The notes under the pieces: model-generated
What the model saw: only the letters and a program-made list of their open reading frames with translations
Database searches by the model: none
Told to the model about the DNA's origin: nothing
Shown here: piece after piece, positions 1-5,966 of the stretch
How the letters are laid out: every line of letters starts with the position of its first letter
Position numbering within the stretch: position 1 is the first letter of the stretch
Position numbers and translations under genes: made by a program
Source of the DNA: CAYZHV01 sp964478055
Lineage (GTDB): Bacteria; Spirochaetota; Spirochaetia; DSM-27196; Alkalispirochaetaceae
NCBI GenBank assembly: GCA_964478055.1
Contig: CAYZHV010000191.1
Coordinates: 1 to 7,719 of the forward strand
Reading direction: 5' to 3'
DNA length: 7,719 nt

Positions 1-658
1 GTATCCGGCGAGGACCGCGACATGCCAGTCTTCCGGTTTTGCATCCTTGGGACTCATTGTGAGCACCGTTCCGGCATCATCGGTGTCCCATACAGCTATA
101 TCCTGGGCCCCGCATAAGAGAGGTCCGAGGGTAGACAGCTCAACCTCGTAGCGGACTTCGGGCTAAGGAGAATGGCCCTGGCTTACTGGAAATGGTGTGT
201 CTCGCCGCACCGTGACCAACAGTTCCGGATGGACGTCCCACCCCATGTATCCTCGCGGCGGGCGGCGGAGGTAGCCAAAGACCGCCCCCTCCGGGATATC
301 GGAAACAGACTCCCATCCAGATCCGTAGGCGTGAAAAGCGTACTCTCCTTCCACGATTCGTACCGAATCCTTGTAGGGATCAAACCGGAGGGCTTGGAGA
401 ATCGAATCGAGGACGTTTTCTGCAGACAACAGACGATCCGCCGGTACCCGAAACTCCACAAAGAAAGGAGGCACGCCATCCAGGAGGTAGAGAGATTTCC
501 ACGCCGGCAGCTCTCACCAGATTGATGGAATCGAAGGGCGTAACCATCTCTCCGGACTCCTGCACCGGTCGTTCCGGAGAGGATACGCACCCAGCGAAAG
601 CCACCAGGAGTCCGAGCAAAATGGCAGCAGTTGGAGCTACCAAGCGGGTTTGTCTCAT
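1..658 (-). pseudogene. Broken lipoprotein gene of unknown family (one frameshift, one in-frame stop, left end cut off)
   Basis: Starting at ATG 658, the reading frame encodes a signal peptide with basic residues (R2, R5), a hydrophobic stretch of about residues 11-23 and a lipobox-like F-A-G-C ending at Cys24. The frame makes sense down to about 520 (...PFDSINL), then sensible protein resumes in the +1 frame from about 513 (ELPAWKSLYLLDG, PPFFVEFRVPADRLL). That frame runs to a TAG at 163-165. Beyond the stop, the very same frame is open for all 54 codons to the left edge and still looks like protein (EVRYEVELSTLGPL, AVWDTDDAG). One lipoprotein of at least about 218 residues broken by a roughly 1-base insertion plus a nonsense change explains all three pieces. 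I do not recognise the family and assign no function. It is divergent from the flavoprotein operon, with about 170 bp between them. ATG 658 is the first start after an in-frame stop and has no clear Shine-Dalgarno. Sequencing error could explain one lesion, less easily both. Confidence 0.72.
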
Positions 659-668
659 ATGTCATCAG

Positions 669-677
669 CGTATAACA
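669..677 (-). promoter_or_regulatory. Extended -10 promoter element for the broken lipoprotein gene
   Basis: Read on the minus strand this is TG-T-TATACG, an extended -10 (TGnTATAnT-like). No convincing -35 lies upstream, as is usual for extended -10 promoters. Transcription would begin about 662, only some four bases before the ATG at 658, which also lacks a ribosome binding site. Inferred from sequence pattern only. Confidence 0.4.
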
Positions 678-685
678 CCAGTTCG

Positions 686-723
686 TTTGGGCGCTAGCTG
701 CGCCTCCATTGCAATTTGGGCGC
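686..723 (+). repeat. 9-bp direct repeat TTTGGGCGC in the divergent intergenic region
   Basis: TTTGGGCGC occurs at 686-694 and again at 715-723, 29 bp apart start to start. The first copy also forms one arm of a small perfect inverted repeat, GGCGC (690-694) / GCGCC (700-704). The site lies between the start of the broken lipoprotein gene and the promoter of the flavoprotein operon, so it could be a regulator site for either side, but nothing identifies a regulator. Chance occurrence is possible. Confidence 0.3.
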
Positions 724-760
724 ATACTTATGCAAATTTCAATCAATATTCTGAAATCCA

Positions 761-788
761 TTGACATATCGCTCTGTTATTCGATAAA
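761..788 (+). promoter_or_regulatory. Sigma-70-type promoter of the flavoprotein operon
   Basis: A perfect -35 TTGACA (761-766) is followed after 16 bp by GATAAA (783-788), which matches four of six -10 positions. The surrounding DNA is clearly more AT-rich than the rest of the window. Transcription would start about 795, leaving a leader of roughly 35 bases before the ATG at 830, which has a good GAGGAG ribosome binding site at 819-824. Confidence 0.6.
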
Positions 789-802
789 AAATACTCGATA
801 AA
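781..802 (+). repeat. 8-bp direct repeat TCGATAAA over the -10 and start region
   Basis: TCGATAAA is present at 781-788 and 795-802, 14 bp apart start to start. The first copy covers the -10 box and the second the expected transcription start, a position where a bound protein would repress. It does not match an FNR or CRP box that I can recognise. It could also be chance in an AT-rich promoter. Confidence 0.35.
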
Positions 803-829
803 TCCCTACGCATTCATTGAGGAGTGAAT

Positions 830-2239
830 ATGAAACGCACAATGATCGTTGCGCTACTCGCGCTGGCGACAGTTCTTCTGTTGGGAAGCTGCGGCTCCGG
901 AGAGTCCGCGGATGTAGTCATTATTGGTGGTGGCGGTGCCGGCCTCTCCGCTGCGGTGGAAGCCGCGGACAATGGCGCCTCCGTTATACTCGTGGAAAAG
1001 ATGCCCATGGTTGGCGGTAACACCAACTACGCCACAGGCGGTATCAACGCCGCGGGCACGGAGTTCCAGAAGGCCCTCGGAATCGAAGACTCCCCGGAGC
1101 TCTTCTTCGAGGACACCATGAAGGGCGGCAAGCAGGAAAACAACCCGGACCTCGTGCGGGTACTGACCACCGAGGCAAAGAACTCCGTCGCCTGGCTAAC
1201 CTCTCTCGGGGCTGACCTCAGCGACGTAGGTCGCTTGGGTGGTCACTCCGTTAACCGGACCCACCGACCCACCGGCGGCGCTGCCGTGGGTGGTCACATC
1301 GTACAGACACTCAAGACCGCGGCGGAGGATCGGGGCGTAGAGATCCGGACCTGGACCGAGGCGATCGGGGTCCTCGAGGAGGATGGCCGGGTCACCGGCA
1401 TTCGGGTTCGAAATCTTCAGGAAGAGAAAGAGTACGAGATCGCTGCGAAGGCCGTCATTATGACCGCCGGCGGCTTTGGGGCGAACCCGGACATGATTGT
1501 CTCCCTCGACCCGAACCTCGAAGGCTTTGGTACCACCAACCACAAGGGCGCTACTGGTGATGCTTTTGATCTTGTTGAAGGTCACGGCGTCAGCCTTGTG
1601 GACATGGAGTACATCCAGACACATCCGACGGTTGTGCCCGAGAAGGGCAAGATGATAACCGAGGCGGTCCGGGGAAACGGCGCGATTCTGGTTAATCGCA
1701 GCGGCGAGCGGTTCGTGAATGAGCTAGACACCAGGGACGTTGTTTCCGCGGCGGAGCTCGAGCAGCAGGGCGGCACTGCACTGCTCGTCTTTGATCAGGG
1801 CGTGCGAGAGAGCCTCAGCGCCATCGAGAAGTACGTGGAGGCTGGGTTCGTTACGGAGGCAGAGAGCCTGGAGGCCCTCGCCGACGCCCTCGGCATCCCC
1901 GCAGACGGCCTGGTCGCCACAGTGGCTGAGTACAACGGCTTCGTAGAGGCAGGTAGCGATCCGGAGTTCGGTCGAGGCAGCATGGCTCGAACCCTCGAGA
2001 GCGCTCCTTACTACGCGGTTGAAGTTGGCCCGGCGGTTCACCACACCATGGGAGGTATCCAGATCGATACCGACGCCAGGGTGATCGGCGAAAACGGCGA
2101 ACCTGTTGCCGCCTTCTTTGCAGCGGGCGAGTGCACCGGTGGCGTGCACGGAGCCAACCGTCTCGGCGGCAACGCCCTCGCCGATATCGTCACCTTTGGA
2201 CGAATCGCGGGACGCAACGCCGCAATGTTCGCCGAATAG
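830..2239 (+). CDS. Fumarate-reductase-like FAD flavoprotein, lipoprotein form
   Basis: This 469-residue protein has a signal peptide and lipobox L-G-S-C (Cys21), so it should be lipid-anchored outside the inner membrane. The FAD_binding_2 domain starts at once: a dinucleotide-binding GGGGAG (33-38), then EKMPMVGGNT. The active-site set of soluble fumarate reductases is complete: His265 (HPT), Met275, Thr277, Glu278, Arg281 (TEAVRG), Arg302 (TRD, the proton donor), His404/405 (HHTMGG) and Arg444 (ANRLGG). As I recall the Shewanella flavocytochrome c3 numbering, each sits at that number minus 100. It likely reduces fumarate or a similar enoate. Retained His265 and Thr277 argue against a urocanate reductase, but the substrate is not proven. 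There is no haem domain: the only cysteines are 21 and 435. ATG 830 is preferred over an in-frame GTG at 824 because GAGGAG (819-824) is well spaced for it. It is the first gene of an operon with the FMN-binding lipoprotein 11 bp downstream. Confidence 0.9.
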   Translation: MKRTMIVALLALATVLLLGSCGSGESADVVIIGGGGAGLSAAVEAADNGASVILVEKMPMVGGNTNYATGGINAAGTEFQKALGIEDSPELFFEDTMKGGKQENNPDLVRVLTTEAKNSVAWLTSLGADLSDVGRLGGHSVNRTHRPTGGAAVGGHIVQTLKTAAEDRGVEIRTWTEAIGVLEEDGRVTGIRVRNLQEEKEYEIAAKAVIMTAGGFGANPDMIVSLDPNLEGFGTTNHKGATGDAFDLVEGHGVSLVDMEYIQTHPTVVPEKGKMITEAVRGNGAILVNRSGERFVNELDTRDVVSAAELEQQGGTALLVFDQGVRESLSAIEKYVEAGFVTEAESLEALADALGIPADGLVATVAEYNGFVEAGSDPEFGRGSMARTLESAPYYAVEVGPAVHHTMGGIQIDTDARVIGENGEPVAAFFAAGECTGGVHGANRLGGNALADIVTFGRIAGRNAAMFAE

Positions 2240-2250
2240 GGGGAAACTGT

Positions 2251-2586
2251 ATGAAACGGATAGCCCTGCTCGGCCTGCTGGCAATCTTTGTCCTCGGGTG
2301 TTCTCAGGGACCCTACGCGGACGGCAGTTACACTGCCGCCGCTCAGGGACAGTACAGCGAGGTTGAAGTAGAAGTGGTCGTCGAGGGCGGCAAGATCTCG
2401 GAAATCGAGATCCTCTCCGCCAACGAGACCCCCGGGATGCTCGATCCCGTGAGGGAGACAATGATTCCCCAGATTATCGAGAACCAGGGCACCGAAGAAG
2501 TGGATACGATTAGCGGTGCCACTGGATCGAGTGGCGCCGTACTCGAGGCGGTAAGCAAGGCTCTCGACGAAGCCCGGACGGAGTAG
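2251..2586 (+). CDS. Minimal FMN-binding lipoprotein (FMN_bind domain), electron carrier
   Basis: A 111-residue protein made of a signal peptide, lipobox V-L-G-C (Cys17, its only cysteine) and a single FMN_bind domain (about 24-108). The motif DTISGAT (85-91) fits the D-x-x-S/T-G-A-T pattern at which the flavin transferase ApbE attaches FMN by a phosphoester to the last Thr, here Thr91. GTITG-type residues typical of the domain's end are replaced by ATGSSGAVLEAVSKAL, a normal C-terminal helix. In Shewanella UrdA and related reductases this domain is fused to the FAD protein; here it is a separate lipoprotein encoded 11 bp after it. I infer it passes single electrons to the FAD subunit. No apbE or membrane electron donor is in the window. 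ATG 2251 follows a G-rich ribosome binding site (2239-2244); the longer upstream in-frame reading overlaps the flavoprotein gene and is not credible. Confidence 0.88.
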   Translation: MKRIALLGLLAIFVLGCSQGPYADGSYTAAAQGQYSEVEVEVVVEGGKISEIEILSANETPGMLDPVRETMIPQIIENQGTEEVDTISGATGSSGAVLEAVSKALDEARTE

Positions 2587-2620
2587 ACCGGGGCTCTTGC
2601 ATCTACCGTAGATTTCATTC

Positions 2621-2655
2621 CGGGCCGCCTCGCCAGACGGGGCGGCCCGTATTGT
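2621..2655 (+). terminator. Strong GC hairpin terminating the flavoprotein operon
   Basis: The arms 2621-2632 and 2638-2649 form a 12-bp stem (CGGGCCGCC with GGCGGCCCG, plus a G-U and two more GC pairs) around the loop CCAGA. The following TATTGT is only a weak T tract, so this may be a non-canonical or protein-assisted terminator. It lies 34 bp after the FMN protein stop, where a terminator is expected. Confidence 0.7.
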
Positions 2656-2681
2656 CTCAATGGCCCTCATCCGCGTATGCT
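2652..2681 (+). promoter_or_regulatory. Candidate promoter of the acetyltransferase gene
   Basis: TTGTCT (2652-2657) and TATGCT (2676-2681), 18 bp apart, each match four of six consensus positions. Transcription would begin about 2688, just before AGGA (2690-2693) and the GTG at 2705. If right, the ATG at 2660 lies inside the promoter and cannot be the start. Weak match, supported mainly by its position. Confidence 0.35.
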
Positions 2682-2704
2682 CCGGTCTCAGGAAATCGCG
2701 AATA

Positions 2705-3589
2705 GTGAGTCATATCGAGCGCCACATAACTCTCCCACCCGATGCCTGGAACGACGCAAAACAGCTCTGGGAGGAGTGTGCCTCCTACGATCGTAGCGGG
2801 ATGCCCTTCAATAGCGACAGCTCCCTCAACAACCATCCGGGCCTCGACTCGCACTACCTCGCCTACCAGGACGGGGCGTTGGTGAGCTATCTCCAGCTCT
2901 TTCACCCTCGAGCGCGAGAGGTGGAAATGACCGGCTGCACGAAGCCGGAGAGGCGGAAAGAAGGGCACTTCGCATCACTCCTCCAGGCGGCGGATTGTGA
3001 AATCGGCCGTTTTCCGAAAATCAGCCGGAGAATCTTTGTCGTCGACGGTGACAGTAAACCGGGCGCCTCCTTCCTCCGCCATTTGGGAGCTGAGTTCATC
3101 GACTCCGAACAGGAGTTGGAGCTTCCGTTAGGCGTTGCAATGCCGCCGGTGGATTCACGGCTGAGGGTTGCCCCCATCACACCCGACGATGTCGATACCC
3201 TTGCCCGACTTTCGGCCGTGATCTTCGAGGAAGAATACACCGAGACGGTTCACGGGATTAGTAGTTGCGTTGATGCGCCGGGGCGCATCAAGTACAAGGC
3301 GATTGTAGACGGTCAGATTGTTGGATTCGGGGGCCTTTCCTGGGAGGATGGCAGAGCCTCAATTCTCGGAGTCGGAATCGACCCGGAGTTTCGGCGACGA
3401 GGCTTCGGTCGCGGCGTAGTGGCCGCAATTGTAAGAGAGGCCCGGCGACGACTCCCAGGGGATACGCGGATTACTCTCGAGGTCTCCGAGACGAACCCCG
3501 GGGCTTGCCAACTCTACGAGTCTCTCGGATTTCGATCTCGCAGCCGCTTCGACTACTACGATGTTTCAGCTATCGCCTTTCGCAGCTGA
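2705..3589 (+). CDS. Tandem-GNAT N-acetyltransferase
   Basis: The protein (294 residues from GTG 2705) carries two GNAT folds. The C-terminal one is complete: LGVGIDPEFRRRGFGRG is the acetyl-CoA pyrophosphate-binding motif A (R-x-x-G-x-G), and NPGACQLYESLGF is motif B near the end. The N-terminal half looks like a weaker copy, with TKPERRKEGHFASLL and GASFLRHLGAEF in the matching places. Such double-GNAT proteins include mycothiol synthase MshD, but nothing here points to that pathway, so the acceptor is unknown. The frame is open back to ATG 2660, but that start has no ribosome binding site and would sit in the candidate promoter, directly after a terminator; GTG 2705 has AGGA upstream, though with an 11-base spacing. 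The start is therefore uncertain. The last 34 bases overlap the end of the convergent kinase gene. It stands alone, not in an operon. Confidence 0.8.
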   Translation: MSHIERHITLPPDAWNDAKQLWEECASYDRSGMPFNSDSSLNNHPGLDSHYLAYQDGALVSYLQLFHPRAREVEMTGCTKPERRKEGHFASLLQAADCEIGRFPKISRRIFVVDGDSKPGASFLRHLGAEFIDSEQELELPLGVAMPPVDSRLRVAPITPDDVDTLARLSAVIFEEEYTETVHGISSCVDAPGRIKYKAIVDGQIVGFGGLSWEDGRASILGVGIDPEFRRRGFGRGVVAAIVREARRRLPGDTRITLEVSETNPGACQLYESLGFRSRSRFDYYDVSAIAFRS

Positions 3590-5514
3590 GCCTCGTTGAT
3601 GGGCTTGGTCACTGCAGCGTTCATGCCTTCGGCGTAGAAGGACTCTATCTCCTCCGGACGGGCGTAGGCAGTCAACGCTACGACTGGTACTTCCGAGAAC
3701 TCCCGAATACGTCTGGTGGCTTCCAGACCGTCCATACCGGGCATTTGAACGTCCATGAGGATAAGGTCAAAGGATCCTCTTCTCGCCGCTGCCACCGCTT
3801 CTGAACCATCCGCTACGGCCGTAACCCTATGTCCTTCCCCCTGAAGGAACCGCTCCACATAGAGCCGATTGATCGCATTGTCTTCAGCGAGCAGTATCTT
3901 TAGTTCCTCTGGTTTGGAAGCAGCTTGTTCCTCTGCGCTTCCGCTGCCTTCCTTCTTTAGCTTCTCCTGTGGGGTCCCTTCGTCTACCCTTCTGAGGGGG
4001 AGCTCAAAGCTGAAAGTACACCCCTCGCCCAGGGTGCTCACAACCGATATCTCGCCGCCCATCATCAGAACCGGGCGCCGGGAAATGGCAAGACCGAGAC
4101 CGGTGCCCTCATGCTTCTTGGAGTAGGAGCTGTCCACCTGGTAGAAGCTTTCAAAAAGCCGAGGCAGCTCTGCTTCCGAAATTCCGATGCCGTTGTCCTT
4201 CACGGAGAAACGAACGGTTGTCACCCCGCCCTCGGTGGATACCTGCTCCACCGCAACGGTTACCATGCCGGAGGGAGCAAACTTCAGGGCGTTGCTCAGC
4301 AGATTGCGAAGAACCTGGGCGATACGAATGGCGTCGCCCCGATACTCCCCGGATAGCGATGAGTCTGCTGATGTGTTAACGGTGCAGTTCTGTCGTTCCG
4401 CGGTGGGACCCAGAAGGGTTACCACTTCCTCCAGGAGTTCTTCGATGGAGAAGGTGTCCTCGGTGATCTCCAGGCTCCCCGCCTCAATGCGGCCAAAATC
4501 GAGAAGATCCTCAACGATATCTAGCAGCGCTCGTCCCGAACTGAGAATCGACCGAAGGTAATCCCGCTGAACCGCGTCGAGCTCGGTCCGCTCGAGAAGC
4601 CTGGCAAGACCCACAATACCCGAAATCGGTGTGCGAAGCTCGTGACTCATGTTGGCCAGAAACATCGTCTTAGTCCGATCCGCCTCTGTGAGCTCTCGCT
4701 TCGTGCGCTCCAGAGCGTCTATCTGTCGCTTAAGGGTCTGGTTGGCAAGCTGTAGCTCCCGGGTCTTCTCCTGCACCTCCCGCTCGACCTGGGTGTAGGC
4801 CGCTTCGAGCTCCTGCCGGTGCCCGACCAGCCGTTCTCGCATTTCGTTGATGATCCGGGCCATGTCGTCGAGCTCATCCCCCTTCGGTTTACGCCGAGAG
4901 GAAGTCGGAAGCTCCAGGGGTTCCATCTCCGCGGCGGCTTCGAACGCCCTGAGATAGGTGGTAATCGAAAGAAGCCGACGAATGACCAGAGTGTGAAAGC
5001 TCGAATAGATCAGAAATCCGACGGCGAGAATCGCCGCGATTGGATAGAGAGAGCCGAGGAGTCCGCTCTCGATCGCGTTTCTGTAAACCGGTCGCAGAGA
5101 GACGGTGACAGTGAGATCACCGATGGTCCGCAGCTGATCGGTGTAGAGGAACTCAAGAGGAAAAGCTTCCCTTTCTACCTTGCCCGGAGGCTCTGCACCG
5201 GCCGATGCCACCAGCGACTCTTGCTCATCGACTCTGGCGTAAGCGACCAGGGGATGTCTGGTCAACGATTCGAGCTGCAGCTGCAGCATCTCCGTATCTG
5301 CTACCCAGAGAGCCTCCGCGAGGGGCCCGAGCTCACTTGTCTGGATTCGGGTAAGAAGCTCTTCCACCCGGTTCTGTTCGCGATTGTAAGCGACGAGAAC
5401 GCTAATGCCGGCGCTTACCAGGATGAAGAGAATGCCGTACAGCACAGTCCTTCGGAGAAGTTCGCCCCCGATTCGACTAAAGGAACCTTCCTCGTTGCCG
5501 GGGCTACTGCTCAT
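3556..5514 (-). CDS. Membrane hybrid sensor histidine kinase with C-terminal receiver
   Basis: Counting 652 residues from ATG 5514: membrane helix about 23-44, an extracytoplasmic sensor segment of about 110 residues, second helix about 156-172, a HAMP-like linker, coiled coil about 225-285, HisKA with SHELRTP (phospho-acceptor His291), and HATPase_c with N box Asn408, DNGIGI (440-445) and GTGLGLA (470-476). A charged linker (about 510-535) leads to a receiver with acidic Glu544/Asp545, phospho-acceptor Asp588, Thr615 and Lys637. All catalytic positions are present, so it should be active. A Pro at 481, just after the G2 box, sits where a helix residue is more usual. There is no HPt domain; the output partner lies elsewhere. 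The start overlaps the stop of the binding-protein gene by 11 bases with AGGG upstream, so the two are translationally coupled. A TTG directly before the ATG is a less likely start. The 3' end overlaps the acetyltransferase gene by 34 bases. Confidence 0.93.
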   Translation of the reverse strand: MSSSPGNEEGSFSRIGGELLRRTVLYGILFILVSAGISVLVAYNREQNRVEELLTRIQTSELGPLAEALWVADTEMLQLQLESLTRHPLVAYARVDEQESLVASAGAEPPGKVEREAFPLEFLYTDQLRTIGDLTVTVSLRPVYRNAIESGLLGSLYPIAAILAVGFLIYSSFHTLVIRRLLSITTYLRAFEAAAEMEPLELPTSSRRKPKGDELDDMARIINEMRERLVGHRQELEAAYTQVEREVQEKTRELQLANQTLKRQIDALERTKRELTEADRTKTMFLANMSHELRTPISGIVGLARLLERTELDAVQRDYLRSILSSGRALLDIVEDLLDFGRIEAGSLEITEDTFSIEELLEEVVTLLGPTAERQNCTVNTSADSSLSGEYRGDAIRIAQVLRNLLSNALKFAPSGMVTVAVEQVSTEGGVTTVRFSVKDNGIGISEAELPRLFESFYQVDSSYSKKHEGTGLGLAISRRPVLMMGGEISVVSTLGEGCTFSFELPLRRVDEGTPQEKLKKEGSGSAEEQAASKPEELKILLAEDNAINRLYVERFLQGEGHRVTAVADGSEAVAAARRGSFDLILMDVQMPGMDGLEATRRIREFSEVPVVALTAYARPEEIESFYAEGMNAAVTKPINEAQLRKAIAETS

Positions 5515-5840
5515 CAAACGCCCTCATCACCTCATCGTAGATGGCATCAAACGAACCATCCGCCNNNNNNNNNNNNNNNNNNNNNNNNNNNNNNNNNNNN
5601 NNNNNNNNNNNNNNNNNNNNNNNNNNNNNNNNNNNNNNNNNNNNNNNNNNNNNNNNNNNNNNNNACTTCCTCTCCGATCCGACGAAACGCCTCCGTGAGA
5701 ATCTGCTCCAGGATCCCATCTCCCTCGGCAGTTGAGTAGGGTGGTGAATAGCTCGAGTTGATAATGAGAGGCTCCGCGAACAGAGACATTGATGCAAGGG
5801 AGAGCAGAACCAGCAAAAGAAATGACCGAACGCGTAACAC
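5504..5840 (-). CDS. Secreted substrate-binding protein (SBP_bac_3-like), interior missing in assembly gap
   Basis: The N-terminal part has a signal peptide (LRVRSFLLLVLLSLASMSLFA, cleaved before EPLI) followed by IINSSYSPPYSTAEGDGILEQILTEAFRRIGEE. That is how periplasmic amino-acid-type binding proteins of the SBP_bac_3 family begin: a first strand, a P-P-Y/F substrate loop, then a helix. After the N gap the C-terminus reads ADGSFDAIYDEVMRAFDEQ, the usual last helix of this family. The two parts are in different frames across the 100 N, so the gap is a placeholder; family size (about 240-270 residues) implies some 500-600 bases are missing. GTG 5840 is the likely start, with a weak AGG upstream; no ATG is available before the signal peptide. 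The stop overlaps the kinase start by 11 bases. With no permease gene beside it, a sensory role, delivering a ligand to the kinase, is more likely than transport. Confidence 0.75.
5565..5664. other. Assembly gap (100 N)
   Basis: Exactly 100 N, the standard placeholder for a gap of unknown size. Coding sequence on both sides belongs to one binding-protein gene but in different frames, which shows the true gap is not 100 bases. Confidence 0.97.
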
Positions 5841-5864
5841 TGTTGTGACCTGACTTGTTTCGAC

Positions 5865-5891
5865 TCTATAGCGAGATAGCAGGATATGCAA
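5865..5891 (-). promoter_or_regulatory. Candidate promoter of the binding protein-kinase operon
   Basis: On the minus strand TTGCAT (5891-5886) and TATAGA (5870-5865) are separated by 15 bp, slightly short of optimal. Transcription would start about 5858, some 18 bases before GTG 5840. The divergent ATL gene starts about 125 bp away, so the two transcripts share one control region. Confidence 0.4.
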
Positions 5892-5905
5892 GCTGCTCTC
5901 GGACT

Positions 5906-5935
5906 GCCTCACCGTCCTTGACCCGGGGGTGAGGC
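5906..5935. repeat. Perfect 8-bp inverted repeat between divergent promoters
   Basis: GCCTCACC (5906-5913) and GGTGAGGC (5928-5935) are exact inverted complements with 14 bases between them. The 22-bp centre-to-centre spacing is about two helical turns, as for a dimeric regulator, and the site lies between the candidate promoters of the binding-protein operon and of the ATL gene. A terminator is unlikely here because both flanking genes read away from it. Confidence 0.45.
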
Positions 5936-5954
5936 GAAGTGGAGAAATCTCCCC

Positions 5955-5960
5955 TATACT
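5955..5960 (+). promoter_or_regulatory. -10 box of the ATL gene, placed for a leaderless mRNA
   Basis: TATACT matches the -10 consensus at five of six positions. The start codon GTG begins seven bases after it, at the expected transcription start itself, and no Shine-Dalgarno exists. No good -35 lies 16-18 bp upstream; a TTGACC at 5918-5923 is 31 bp away, too far to pair with it. Confidence 0.45.
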
Positions 5961-5966
5961 GGCCCT

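Noticed and set aside
163..165. TAG recoded as an amino acid (e.g. pyrrolysine)
   Set aside because: TAG ends five genes normally in this window, and the same gene also carries a frameshift.
513..520. Programmed +1 frameshift in the lipoprotein gene
   Set aside because: There is no slippery run and no stop in the original frame at the shift point, unlike prfB-type sites; a second lesion downstream makes gene decay or error the simpler explanation.
183..767. 194-codon minus-strand frame over the broken lipoprotein
   Set aside because: It is the third frame of the same region; its translation has no signal peptide or protein-like features, whereas the other two frames join into a lipoprotein.
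659..829. RNA gene or riboswitch in the leader region
   Set aside because: Only short repeats and promoter elements are visible; no conserved aptamer-like pairing or tRNA-like structure was found.
1724..2670. Large minus-strand open frames opposite the FAD/FMN operon
   Set aside because: They are low-complexity Arg/Ser/Pro-rich translations antisense to conserved motifs, with no start signals.
4819..5739. 306-codon open frame on the plus strand opposite the kinase
   Set aside because: It is antisense to clearly conserved kinase domains, includes the N run and has no recognisable domain; it is a shadow of codon bias.
5918..5960. TTGACC (5918-5923) as the -35 of the ATL promoter
   Set aside because: The spacer to the TATACT box would be 31 bp, incompatible with a sigma-70 promoter.
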